Source: Bostrychus sinensis (taxonomy: Eukaryota; Chordata; Actinopteri; Gobiiformes; Eleotridae). From it: a DNA stretch of 64,000 nucleotides. Below, piece after piece: positions 1-12,768 of this stretch (positions within the stretch are counted from its first letter, which is position 1; each line of letters opens with the position of its first letter). The stretch spans positions 14,185,501-14,249,500 of the forward strand of contig CM036255.1 in assembly GCA_020698575.1 (NCBI GenBank), in the 5' to 3' direction. A program made the translations under genes and the position numbers. Below the pieces are notes generated by a model that was not told where the DNA came from, searched no databases, and saw only the letters and a list, made by a program, of their open reading frames with translations.

Positions 1-471
1 AGCTGTGGCAAACTATGTTAAACGCATTTTGCAATTTGTCAATGGCTTCAGTGAGTGAAAATGCAGAAGAATATATGATTATGTCATCCGTATAAAAATG
101 ACAATTTGCATTTTTTACATTCTGTCCCACATCATTTATATAAATAGTGAACAAAAGTGGGCCGAGAATAGACCCTTGTGGTACATCCTTGAATAACAGA
201 CAGATCATCTGAACACTGATCACCACATTTAACCCTTTGAGATCTGTCACAAAGATAATTTGAAATCCATCTAATTGCTTGTTCCGAAAGTCCAATGCTT
301 ACAAGTCGTTGCAATAATATTTGATGATCTACTGGAATCAAACGCTTTAGACAGATCAATGGAAATGGAAGCACAATTTAGTTTTTTATCAGACGCCCAG
401 CAAATATCATTTACAACCTTCAATGCTGTTGTTATGGTGCTATGCTTTTTCCTGAATCCTGATTAAAATCT
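1..471 (-). mobile_element. LINE (jockey superfamily) reverse-transcriptase fragment, part 1
   Basis: Reading the minus strand gives pieces of a non-LTR retrotransposon reverse transcriptase. Near position 100 is the catalytic YTDD motif followed by hydrophobic residues, and at 132-374 is a stretch with DHQILLQRLVSIGLSEQAIRW, SNYLCDRSQRV and VIQG, the usual order around the RT palm of jockey/CR1/L2-type elements. The frame is broken just after VIQG, where intact elements continue with a PQGSILGP-like motif, so the copy is dead. It runs off the left edge of the window. The matching upstream half resumes at 935, after an inserted element at 472-934. Exact clade (L2, Rex1, CR1) is not certain. 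Confidence 0.8.
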
Positions 472-934
472 TGCCTGGAAAATCCAGACTGATATGTCTC
501 TGTGTTATTCTACAGAGAAATATCAGTCTGGTCACCACGCCTTCCGCAGCGGTTTACTCAAATCCCAATCGTACCGTGCATTTTGATTGGTTTATTTAAG
601 TCACGTGTTCTTCGCGAGCAGCGTCACTCGTACGCATCTCCTCACCGACAACAATAAAGATGGCGCACCGAGGAGCCGAGAGTTTGTTTCATTCAGCGGT
701 ATAGTACGGTAATGTTGAAATAACTCTCTCGTTCCTCCCTCGTGGCTTCACTACTCCGTTTGTTCACTTTCTCACGTTATTGTCGCTTTGTTAACGTCAC
801 GTCCGCCATTTTCTGATTGGCTAACTCCGCTGCCCGTTAACTCGGGTTTGCTCCGCCCTAGAAATCGAATTGATTCTAAGGTGACCAGGACTCATCCGCT
901 GGTACAGCGGTGAGTCTGGAATTTCCAGGCAAAC
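472..934. mobile_element. Short inverted-repeat DNA element (MITE) inserted in the LINE
   Basis: The left end reads TGCCTGGAAAATCCAGACT and the right end, read on the other strand, reads GCCTGGAAATTCCAGACT, so the termini are near-perfect inverted repeats. The 8-mer TAAAATCT lies directly outside the left end (464-471) and again at the right (935-942), which fits a target-site duplication of hAT-like length. LINE sequence continues on both sides. The interior has no transposase-length ORF, so it is non-autonomous. The superfamily call rests only on the duplication length. Confidence 0.75.
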
Positions 935-1560
935 TAAAATCTGGAAAGGATTTCACAAGTCTCCAAATATGATTTTAGTTGTTCATTTATTAGAAAAATA
1001 ATCTAAAATCTAAAATCTTGAATTGATCATTTTGAAATTGGTATGTAATTACTTAGGACACTTTGGTCACCTCCTTTAAAAAGTGGAAATACAAAAGCAG
1101 ATTTCCACATTTTAGGGATTTCTGAAGTAGACATTTTCAAAAATTAGGGGTCCAAAAGATCTGGGCCATATGACTTTTTATTCTCAAGATGTTTGAGCTC
1201 TCTTTGCATGTCCTCAATCAAGAGGAAGGCCTGGAGGCTTGAGGAAAATGTCCATCATATGCCGCATTATCATTTGAATTTTTTGACCCAGAAGCTATAA
1301 AATATTTGTTAAAACAATTTAACATTTCATGTTTGTCTCGAACAACAGTTGATTCATTAACAATAAATGCTGGCAAGGAGTGAGTTTTATCACTCACAGA
1401 AAGAGATTTAATTGTTTTCCAAAAACATTTAGGGTCATTTAGGCTGTCAGTAGTAATAGATAAATAATATTCTGCTTTGGCTTTCTTAATTAAAGATATT
1501 AGGGAGGATTTTTTTCGACTGCTGAGAAACCAGCGACTGTTTGTCCTTTTTTGAATAATG
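935..1560 (-). mobile_element. LINE fragment, part 2 (region N-terminal to the RT core)
   Basis: The minus-strand ORF at 1218-1565 encodes about 115 aa with motifs such as KKAKAEYYLS, NDPKCFWKTIKSL and CFNKYF. These are typical of the linker between endonuclease and reverse transcriptase in jockey-superfamily LINEs. Together with 1-471 it forms one fossil insertion in minus orientation. Similarity ends near 1560, where a GC-richer segment starts, either because the LINE was 5'-truncated or because a second element interrupted it. Confidence 0.75.
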
Positions 1561-2147
1561 CGCATGCGTCAGTCTCCCCCGCCCTTCACTGTTCCTTTCC
1601 AAGGAACTCTTCCACAACGACGTGCACGAGCGTTGGAACACGCGTGTTTGTTTACAGCTGGCATCAGCAGAGATTCGCCTAAACCTAGACCTGCATTGTT
1701 TGTTTGCGCGACCTTTGACCTAGTTCCCCACACAGACCCAGTCACATGCACAGTCCCTAAATGTGAGCAAAAATATATGCTCCTGCTATTGGTAGCATTA
1801 GCAAACTGACGTTGCTGTACAGCTGAAAAGGTTCAATAGATAAAGAAAAAAGGCATTTTTTTCAAACTATAAGATAAACGTTCCTGTCCAGCAGAAACTT
1901 GGTGACCAATGCATCGGTCTGAAGCCCTTTCTATTCTTACAGCGCACGCCGTTCTTATTCTGCTCTTCTACAGTTTTTCTCCTCCTCCTCTGGTACACTT
2001 CAAAAACAGTTTTCCTTTTGTGACCGCCTGGTTCACGGTTTTCCTCAGCCATTGTGCTCTTTGAAGTCAGGCTGTCAGTGCTACGATGTTAACGCCGCTA
2101 ATGCGGCGCTAATGCCGGACTACATAAACATAGTGTATACGCATGCG
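1561..2147. other. GC-richer segment bounded by CGCATGCG motifs, with a 61-aa basic ORF
   Basis: The palindrome CGCATGCG occurs at 1561-1568 and again at 2140-2147; in the context GCGCATGCG it resembles an NRF1 site. Between them, on the minus strand, 1867-2052 encodes a 61-aa peptide starting MAEENREP with a run of Arg/Lys. I do not recognise it. It could be the 5' end of a retrocopied gene with its promoter, part of a mobile element, or chance. The left edge coincides with where LINE similarity stops. Confidence 0.3.
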
Positions 2148-4641
2148 CAAGCACAAGAATGTGCACTATCGCCGAAACCAGGAAGATGAACGAATGAATG
2201 GCAAGTCCGTGGAACAATGGTTAACGTACTCATGACGAAAACGATTGGATGAGGTTTTGTAAGTCCCACAGAGTCCACAGTTTATTAATATTATTATTAT
2301 ATTTTCTAATACACTAATTTATAAGCCTTATACAGGGCAATGAAGGTAGTTTTAATAAATATTGCAAAAAATGAATTTATAAAGATCCTCCCTAATACCT
2401 TTTCTCATTAATGAATGCACCTGTCTATGAAGTTCAAGGCTTAACTAACTCATCTAACAAGTTGTGTTGTAAGTAATCCATTTTGAGACATTATATGCAT
2501 TCAAATCAGCAAACTTATAAGGGTGTTAACATTTTTGCGCAGGACATTTTTTCATATTTCATTTAATTGCATACACCTTAATACTGCTACACTAAAAATT
2601 GTTGTTAGGACTGGTAAAGTATATTGCATTTGCACTGACCAGTGCAAACATGTCATCTTCATTCCCGCTCTTCCCAAAGTAACCAAACTGACCAATGTAG
2701 TGTCTGGGTTTTCCTCTGAGGAATTGCGAAGAAGACAATAAGAGATTGTTCAAATACAAAATCAGCCATCTCAGTCTCAAAACAATCTTGCATGAGTCTA
2801 TTTAGAATTTCTTTTTTCTTACTGCAAAAGTGCAATTCAATTCAATAATACTACAACTGTTATATTTGTTATGTTATATTTTCAGTGGTGAAATCATCAT
2901 TAATGATGATTCATTCATTTGAAGTAACTCCTAATAATAAAATTCAGAAGACTACTAGGCCACCACATTCATCAAACTGAACTTAAAGCTGTATTATGAT
3001 CACAGCTTACCATATATAAAACAAATAGTGTAAATTAGTGATAGAAAAGTTTCCAAGTATTTTGTATGGTTCCTATCTTGAAACAAGTAGAAAAACTAGT
3101 TCTACTAGAAACTAGTAGAGCTAATAGTGCCATGAGAGTTAAATGCTGTAAATTTAGGTAACTTGGCATTAACTTGACCAAAAATTTAATTAAAAAAATT
3201 AAAATGTTTATAAATGAGTAGTCTGTAATTGAGTGTCTGCATGCTGTTTTGACAACAGACAGAGGGTGCTCTGGTCACATAAAAAGTCTTGCAGTGTTAT
3301 AACCAAAAGTGCAGGATGGAAAGGAAAAATATAAATAACATTTTATATTGTTAACAGAGAGCAAACTTGTGAGCATAAAGCATAATATAGATAGAGAATT
3401 AATTTTGGAAAATATTATTAGTTAATTTGTTAAGTAAGCTTCCCGATTTGGAAACTTTCTTTCCCTTACTGGTTTTCCCCAAAAATTTTAATGGGGAAAA
3501 TATCCACAGTGTAAAAATAGGTAATAAACACTACAAAATCTGACTATTTTACTGTCAGCCAAACATCAGGTGTTTCTTTTTACATTGCACTCTATGGGAA
3601 AAAATCTTTCTGGGCCACATGGGATATTTTTTGCTGCAGTACCACAGAATGGCCACTAGTAAAATTGGCATCAGGGGAGAGGTGGTGGTGCCCTATCCAG
3701 GTCTTATTATAAATCCAGGGGTTTAACTCACACCTTTACTCTCCTCTTTCTTTCTGTTCTTCCCTCCTCTCTGGCCATCCTGGTCCTGCCCCCCTCAGGG
3801 GGTGCCCCTCCCCCGTGGGAACCCCAGTGCAGTGTGACTGTGGTTGTCCTTCCTGGAAGCTGTGGTGCTGATTGTGGACCTCAGTCAGAGGCTAGAATAG
3901 TGCCAGCCAGCCTGTGTGTGCATGCACCAGGACAAACATTCCACCACCGTACCGTCGGTCCGACCGCCGTCCAGCCTCGCACGAGAGCCACACTGCAACC
4001 GCGGTTTAGTCCTGACGCCAGCCCTGTAGACTCACATTACACACACACACTACCCTCGGAGGGCTCTTGAGATGGTGAAAGCGCACTCATACAAACAATA
4101 TGCACTTAGCAGAACACACACATTTGGGGACCACAAACCACAGACATTGCATCCTGAAGTAGATCAAAGCGCAACGCACCACCAATAAACACACAGGCTT
4201 CATTTCAGCTTTCTCATCCCAGAGCAGACATTCTGGTCAAGCACTGCACAATTATACCCATCCTGTTGAGAAACAACTTGTTGTAACTGTCATTCATTAT
4301 TGGTAGGCATGCGTGCGCAATGTATATCCTGGCAGTTTCTTACACAGTATGTTTAGCCCCCGTAACATTGAACAGAAAAAAAAGTTTAGATGTAGTCCAG
4401 CTAAGAAATTCCCCAAAGACAACTATCACACGTAGGCCTAAAATAGTTGAAGTTCTGTTGCATGTATACACTTTATTCACAAGCAAGACCTGGTTTAGAC
4501 TCAAGTTTTGATTAGCCTCACTTTTGACAAGTGATTCCAGAGCTTTGTACCTTTTCATGAATTAAAATGGGATTTAACTTTTACTGTGTATTTGATTAAT
4601 AACGCCTTAACCTTATTAGAGATACCTAAATATCTGCAATC

Positions 4642-4645
<4 letters not shown>
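2148..4645. other. Intergenic, no gene seen
   Basis: AT-rich DNA without a credible coding region. It holds a perfect 20-bp palindrome at 2892-2911 and a pyrimidine-rich then GC-richer patch at about 3730-4060. Short ORFs here show no recognisable domain. Confidence 0.5.
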
Positions 4646-4703
<58 letters not shown>

Positions 4704-5042
4704 CACTGAATTTATATTGACCTTTACAAACTTCACCAAGCTTCTCAAAGTGCTTTACATAAGTTCATTATTCATTTACTCAGTCGCACTCGGTGGTAGT
4801 GAGCTACTTCTGTAGCCACAGCTGCCTTGGGGCAGACTGATGGAAGCGTGGCTGACATTCTGCACCTCAGGCACCTCCAACCACCACCAAACACAGTTAC
4901 ATTGACACATTCATACAGGCAAGGTGAGTGAAGTGTCTTGCCCAAGGACACAACAACAGTATGCAATGCCAGTAGCAGGGATTGAACCACCAACCTTTGC
5001 GATAGTGGGCGAACATCTCTACTGTCTGAGCTATTGCCGCCT
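4646..5042 (-). mobile_element. tRNA-derived SINE, near full length, with (TTA)n tail
   Basis: On the minus strand the element starts near 5042 with a tRNA-like head: TAGCTCAGACAGT resembles a Pol III A box and GGTTCAATCCC a B box about 45 bases later. The body contains TGTCCTTGGGCAAGACACTT, a segment widespread in fish interspersed repeats. It ends with AAAGCACTTTGAGAAG and a (TTA)n tail, seen on the plus strand as (AAT)n at 4646-4702. The microsatellite is therefore the tail of the SINE rather than an independent repeat. A truncated relative lies at 27248-27385. Confidence 0.75.
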
Positions 5043-6080
<1,038 letters not shown>

Positions 6081-6682
6081 CAAAACAAACAATATCACAG
6101 TTAGAAGATCAGTCTACTCAATGGTTGAGTAAGATTGATATGGCTCTGGTGAAGAACGCTATAATTATCAAACAATATTTCATGTCTTCATTTTCACAAA
6201 ACTTCCTACCCCCAATACACGGTTGTTGGTACAATCTAAAATGTCTCCCAAAGTTTAATATGGCTTTTCAATGCTGAAATTCATAAGCATAAGTCCATTG
6301 GTAACAATCAAAAAGATTGATGGCTTGTCAGCACATAATATGCTGCTACATATCCACTGATTGCTCTGCAAATGTGAAGCTAAAATATTGAGATCATTTT
6401 CTGGTTTGCTGTGCACATCTAAAAAAACAAAAAAAAAAAAAAAAAAAAAAACAACAACTGCATATATTGTATTGTTGTGGCAGCACATAACTTTCCAGAC
6501 TCAACTCGCATTTGCAATGTTTTGGCTTCATATTTCCATAGCTATGGCATGCTACACATGATAACATTTTGTACACCTAAAAAAGTGGTTTGTCAGATTC
6601 CAGCATACAAATTCACGACAACCTATTTTATAGCAATGTTGACTGCAAAGACATCCTATCAAAATAAAAGCCATGGTAACTG

Positions 6683-9600
6683 TCAGAATGCTCCAATCTC
6701 AGTCCCCCATCCTTGGGTCGACTTGCCTGATACACTTAACCCCCTGCGCTGGGCTGTAGGAGACCCCAAGGGTGCGAAGGGTCTAAAGGAGGCTTGTGAA
6801 GGGGAAGAGGAGGACGTAGTAGAAGTGGATGAAGATGTTGCTGTGGACAGTGGACGAGGCGAGACGCCAGATACACTGTGAGGGGACGGTTGTGTTCCTC
6901 TGTGGGTTGGTAAAGGGGCTTGAACTGGGGACCCAGTAAGGGCCGGCACCCGGTGGATGGAGGCGGTCAGGGCGGACGGAGCAAGAAGAGGAGGAGGGTT
7001 GAGACGTAGAGACGCATGCGAGGGGTAGCCCCCCAGCAGAGCCAGGTCCCGTCGGTGGAGAGAAGGTGAAGATGAGGCTGGAGATGCAGGAGACAGAGGA
7101 GGGAAGGAAGGCCATGGCCAAGGGGGAAACGGGACGGCAGAAGCTGGGGTAGGCTGGAGCAGCAGCGGATCTAGCTCACTGGCGCAGTGGGAGAGGTGGG
7201 ACACGAGGCGGGCTCCGATAGGGTCCGGGGACTCCCCTTCCAGAGAACTGAGGTACCGGACCACCTCCCCAACACACTCCCTGAAGCCAAGAGTTCTGTA
7301 GTCCACGGCCAGTGCTCGGGCATCAAAGTAACCTGACAGAAGAGACAGCAATGATAAAAAGTGTTTTTAGAATAATACTGGAAAAAAAGGGACTTCAAGT
7401 GGATGTGCAGGATATCACCAAAAACCTGGGCTCACTTCACTGAAAAGGTGTCTACATATTTTTTGTTTTCAGTCTCTTAAATTCAGTTTCTGTTTTCTAG
7501 AATCCTGTTTATCAGTAATTGCCATTTTAGCCTATATTTTAAAGCTGAATAACCATAAACCATGCAATAGTCATAAAACTGTATGTAATGGACAGCTTTG
7601 ATTATTTTTTTAACAATAAACTCATGGTAACTTTATAGTTAGTGTATTTCCCTTTTGTTTCCAAAAATTATAGGGCATTTACATAAGCACACTACATTGC
7701 ATTCTTGCACATAATGTTTCAGCCTGTTACTTACTAAAATATTGTTGGCTTCTAGGTATTCTGGTTGTACTGTAAATGTATAATAACATTTATGTGTCGT
7801 AAATTCATTTAAAGATAAAAGGTAGAAGCCCAGCAGTGTTTCAGGAACCAGAGAACAATACTTGAAATATTTATAAAAAAAATTGTCAAGATGCAATATA
7901 TAAAATAGTTCTCACCTTTCCCTCCCATGGCATGAAGGAGTTTGAGGTGATCCACTGTCATCTGCAAAATTTCAGCTTTTTCCAGTTTAGAAGAACCCTG
8001 TGAGCAAAAACCCCTTTATAAGCAATGTGCTCTTTTAAAAAACTGACTTCACATTGACTTTACCTGCTTTTCGAAAGCGCTGGGCACCAGTCTCCTGAGC
8101 TCTGACAGGCTGTGGTTGATCCTGTCTCTTCTCCTTTTTTCTATGATCTACCACATGATAGCCCGGTCAGTAAAGACACAACCAAAAACAGATACAACAC
8201 CACGCTGCGATCCACTCACCCCTCTTCGCTTCTTTCGGGCCAGGATCTGCGAAGCGCTGCCAGGAGACATGGACCCAGTGACCGGACTTTACAAAGACAC
8301 AAACAGACACAAGAAAGCTGAGAGAGTGGTACTTTGATTCTTCTCCATATTGTTATTATTACCAGCTAATATGACACAGGAGGGATGGCACATAGGCTAG
8401 CTTTAATCTAATTTGTTTTTCGGGCACAGAAGGCCACTAGAATACCCATAAGGGGAAAGGAAGATGCGTTTTGGATTTAATGCATTTCTGGACATCAGTA
8501 AAATAACATGCTGTTCCTCTTTGGGAGCTATAAGAAGACTTGGAGACAGATGATTACACAGCCCAAAGGCGATGATTTTCAGGCGTAGAGTCACTCAGCG
8601 TGGCTTGTGTATGTTTGGGAACGCTCATCTTTCAGCCTGTAGTTCACACACATTGCTCTTCTATTAGATTCCAAAGTGAAGGCTGCCAGTTTGCTGTGTG
8701 TTTTTGTTTAGTTCTCGTGTTTGATGGGGCCCAGTCTTCAAAAGTCCGCGCTGGCTGTTCGCATGTCACGTTGCAAATTTGATTTATCCAAACTTTGTCT
8801 TTAGTGCCGCTGGCTCGCACGTCGCCAGTGATGTAACCAGCACCGCTGTCAATGTGTTCTCAAGGCACTAGTCACTGTACTGCAAAGTTCCTGGAGCCAT
8901 CTTTTTTTGGGAAAAGTTAAACATCCCATAGAGGTACAAATATAAATAAACATTTTATTTAGCTTATTGGTTGTTTTGTACAGGTTGTTTTAAGGTTGAA
9001 CAGCAGTGTGTCCTTTTACTACTAATTAAGATAATGAAAAGAAAATACAACTACTTTTGAATACTCCAATTAGTAGCATTCACAAATAGTATTCTGTTTG
9101 CTTCATAGCTATCAAAATACACTCTTGTTGACCTTTGTAGTCATTCATTTAAAAAAATACTTTCACAAGCAGAATAGGGCCTGGCTACTATATTTAGCTG
9201 TTGCTTTGTCCCTACCCAGTGAAAGCACAAATTTAGGCTTTTCTTTGATACTAAATACTCAATCAGGACCTTTATCAGGACCATGTATTGCACACGGTCC
9301 TCATAAAGATATAGAGGTTATTGCTATAAGCTGCCAATAAAGAATAAATACATTTCTCTCTATTTTTCTCTATATATAAATTTCTCGTGTTGAAATTCAA
9401 TTTTTTTGACAATACAAAGTAATTTACAAAATAAATAAATAAAACAAAAATAATTTGCCAAATTTAATTAGAAGATCCCTTTTTAAAATGTCCTGTGGTA
9501 CACATGTCCCATGTGATAATGGATCGAGGGGAAGTACGCGTGTCTGGCAACTTTTTCCTGCTGTGTTATATGCTATATTTACATAACTTCTAATAACAAG

Positions 9601-9841
9601 TGTTTTGAGACTATTTTGAAAACATGCAGGAAAAATCGTTAGTAACGAACTTCATAGCACAGTATGTATTAACTTGTCATACATAATTATTCTTCGGCAT
9701 TTATGACAGTTAGGCCCCTGTCCAGCTGACTTCTTTTGGGTCTCTTGTGTCAGATCCTCACCAGTAACTGTCCTCTTGTCCCACGTCGATGAACTCGTCT
9801 GTGTCCGAGTCTGGGGAGCTGTAGTCGTGAGGTCTCTTCAT
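6683..9841 (-). CDS. heyl: HEYL-like bHLH-Orange transcriptional repressor
   Basis: Five coding exons on the minus strand: 9841-9762, 8286-8220, 8147-8064, 7997-7916 and 7332-6683. All have GT-AG introns and keep frame, giving 320 aa (human HEYL is about 328). The start MKRPHDYSSPDSD matches the Hey-family N-terminus. Residues about 45-100 form the bHLH with the family-specific glycine in KKRRGIIEKRRRDRIN. The Orange domain follows (YFDARALAVDYRTLGFREC, about residues 106-150), then a Pro/Ser-rich tail ending GWGTEIGAF. HEY1 and HEY2 carry YRPW before the terminal peptide; here it is absent, as in HEYL. Hey proteins are nuclear, Notch-induced repressors that bind E-box-type sites as dimers. 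The gene diverges from zbtb8b across a 16 kb gene-free interval. HEY1 is the main alternative but fits worse at the C-terminus and at DARALAVD. Confidence 0.95.
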
Positions 9842-10374
9842 TTGGACGGCCGGACAGATGCTCAAATACAGATGTTGTCCCGCTGGCTAACCCTTTTCAA
9901 CTGGTCCTCCTGGGTTGTCCCTTATAAAAGCCTGGTTGTCCCGAGTTTCTTGTGAAAGTGTGACTGTTCTCTCCACTCTTCTTCTTCTCTTTGTAAGTCA
10001 GCTGTGATCGACCCCCAAGGGCCCATGACAACTACTAAAACTAACAAGATGCTTGGTTTTTTGACTCCACCGCTGGCATCCAATCACATTCCCTCACTCT
10101 GATGTCCCGTCCTTGGCTCTCCCTCTCTGTCACAGTCACCCAATGACAAAATAGCACTTTGGCAGTTGGGGCAGGGTTGCCAGATCTGGCTCCCCCCTCC
10201 TCCTCGTGCCCAGTTCCCTCCTCTCTCTCTCTCCAGCCTCATCTTTCCTTTCCTCCCTCCTTGCTCAGTCATCCTCTGTCAATTAGCCACCATTCTGGTC
10301 CTTCCCTCTTCCACTTTTTACCACTCCTTTAATTATTCTTTGGAACAATAGTGGTGATATAAGGAGTGTGGGAA
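9842..10374 (-). promoter_or_regulatory. heyl 5' flank: TATA-like element and candidate RBPJ site
   Basis: About 80 bp upstream of the heyl ATG is TATAAAAG (9923-9930). It is a good TATA box only when read on the plus strand; toward heyl it reads CTTTTATA. At 10367-10374 is TGTGGGAA, a match to the CSL/RBPJ consensus, about 530 bp upstream of the ATG. Hey genes are direct Notch targets, so a CSL site is expected, but one 8-mer is weak evidence and no paired site was found. Confidence 0.35.
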
Positions 10375-12768
10375 AAATTAACACCGTCTGTGTGACACAA
10401 CACAACACTTCAGTCTCACACAACTTACAGGTGAGACCACAATGGAGTAAAAGAAATTAGATTAACTCTTGTACCCTGGATTTAAAAAGTTAAGTTGTTT
10501 AGTGTCAGAAATGGCCTGTTCATAAAAATCTTTGAAAATGTAATAATAGGCCAATATATGTTAACATTTCTTCTAGTTTCAACTTCTATCCTGATCAATT
10601 GAATACCAATTTATGGAAAAAAGTAAAAAAAAAAAAAAAAAAGGTTAACATAAACTATAATTTTTTACATTTTTGGCAAGCACACTTTTGTCACTCATCT
10701 CATATTTTTTTTTTTTTTTTTTGTTAAAATGTGCCACAACAATAAAGAAAAAAACAAAAACAAAACAGTGACACACCCAAGACTGTAATAATTCACTTTG
10801 CATTGAAAATATTGAAAACATACATTTGTGTGTGTATTTTTTTTACTCAATTCTAACACTGGCGTATTTGGTAGAAGCTGACTGAAAGATCTTCAAAAGT
10901 AACGTTGAAGACATACTATTTTTATGACTTTTTTTGACAAGGAGTCTTTTGTCACTTACAGAAACAATGTAACAATTTAGGTTAAAATGTAAAAATAAAG
11001 TAACACTGGATTTATGTTTAGAATATCAATATTTGTTAAAAAACCTGAGCCAAATATTCTAGTGAAAAGAATAACCACTGCACAAAACTTACTGAGAAGA
11101 AAAGGACTTAAATCCATTACAGTAAAAACAAAAACAAAACAAAACCAAACTAACAAAAAACAAAACAACTAACAAAAACTCAACAAAACAAAAATAACAA
11201 TTTTCTAGACACAAAACAAACAAAAACACAAGCTGAACCTCTAGTCATTTGGGTGTTATTCGAAATCGGGTGTACAAAATTATTTTTGGTGAAAATGCCC
11301 CATTATAGTTGATCTGATCCCCCTAAAAAGCAAATACCGATCTTATTTCAGTTTGGCTGCATATTCCGTCCATCTACACTGATCTGGTGAGGAGGACACC
11401 TTGATAATAAATGGCTATTTAATTAGGATTTATGCTTGATGCACTTCCTGACACAACCCTCCCCATTTATCCGGGTTTGGGGCCGCACCAAAAAGTTTTC
11501 ACTTGATCTATTTGACATTTTTTTTAACCAGGAATGTCACTCTGGTGATTTTGTTCTTGGTTCTCCATGTCACCAGTTCATCTCCATGATCATACAGGCT
11601 TTTCTTTGGAGGTCATCTTCAAGGTCATCTTTTGTACCAAGCATGTTTCAGTTTAATTTCTTTTTAAAACTATAACTTTCTCTAAGCACAATATATACTT
11701 CTAGGGGCATTTTTGTTGGATGCAATTCCTGTATCTGGTGTTTTTGTGTGTGAGTGTGAGTATGTGCTAAGAAGAGTGGGTCAAGAGTGGAATCATCCTA
11801 GTGAGTGTTTGAACATCTGGCCTCTTCAGCGGACAAGATAGCTCTGTCCTTTTACCCAGACGCACACACAGTTCTTTACTAAGTCGAGCGCCTGGTTCCG
11901 CTGCCACCGTGGGAAGATTGCTGCACAATATTGCCATGGAAACTTGAGAGCCAGGCGCCGGGTTGTTGGTGCAATGGTCGCAGACGTGGTTTTGTGTGTA
12001 GAGGCCGAGTGGCATGCCCCTTCCACACAATGCCCCACTGAGGGTATCTCTTCCTGAACACCAGTCTCCATGGGTGTGTTCACAAAACACATCACAATGC
12101 TGCAGAAAAATAACTTCAGGAATATTTTCAAAACAGGAGAGACTTTGTTCTATTTTGGTTGAACATATATATTGCAATATCAGCACATTCATGTTTTCAA
12201 CTTTCGAATTTATTTCAAAACATTGTTACGTTTATATTTTATTGTAATCTTAGAATCATAAAGATGTGTGCAACTTGTTTTTTTTAAGTCAGTGGTTCTC
12301 TTCTGGAATCAGTGATATCCTATCATTGATCATTTTACTGTAACCCACTCTAACAGAAGTTATTTTCTATCAGTTTCTCTACAATCTCTATCTCTACAAC
12401 AACCCTTTGCATCTCCCCTATTATGTTAAATCTGACTTTCTGAGCTTTTAACCATGTTGTTTTCACATCAAAACCATACCTGGAGTAGTATTTTGTTTCA
12501 TTCACTGACGTTTGAGTAATCCTGTTTGCTGATGACATCTCATTTATCTATCTATCTGTTAGCGTCAGGTTGCTAATAGCCATGCTAAATAGCTATTTTA
12601 TGCTCTTTCCAGTTCTTACCATTACCAGCAGGGGGTGTCAGGCACCTAATCTATGTGTTCTTTACATTTAAAGTAATAGCTTCCCAAAAGAGGATGTTTT
12701 CCATACATATACATTATTTTAAGGTATAAATGATGGTGATGAAATACTAATGCAAAGGTGTCCAAAAC
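10375..12768. other. Intergenic, no gene seen; one SINE fragment
   Basis: AT-rich sequence with A and T homopolymers (10625-10642, 10706-10722) and an A/C-rich patch near 11120-11230. At about 11430-11500 is a fragment with TTCCTGACACAACCC and CCATTTATCCGGGTTTGGG, shared with other copies in this window. Confidence 0.5.

Noticed and set aside
9923..9930. TATAAAAG as the heyl TATA box
   Set aside because: Orientation is opposite to heyl transcription, so I list it only as TATA-like.
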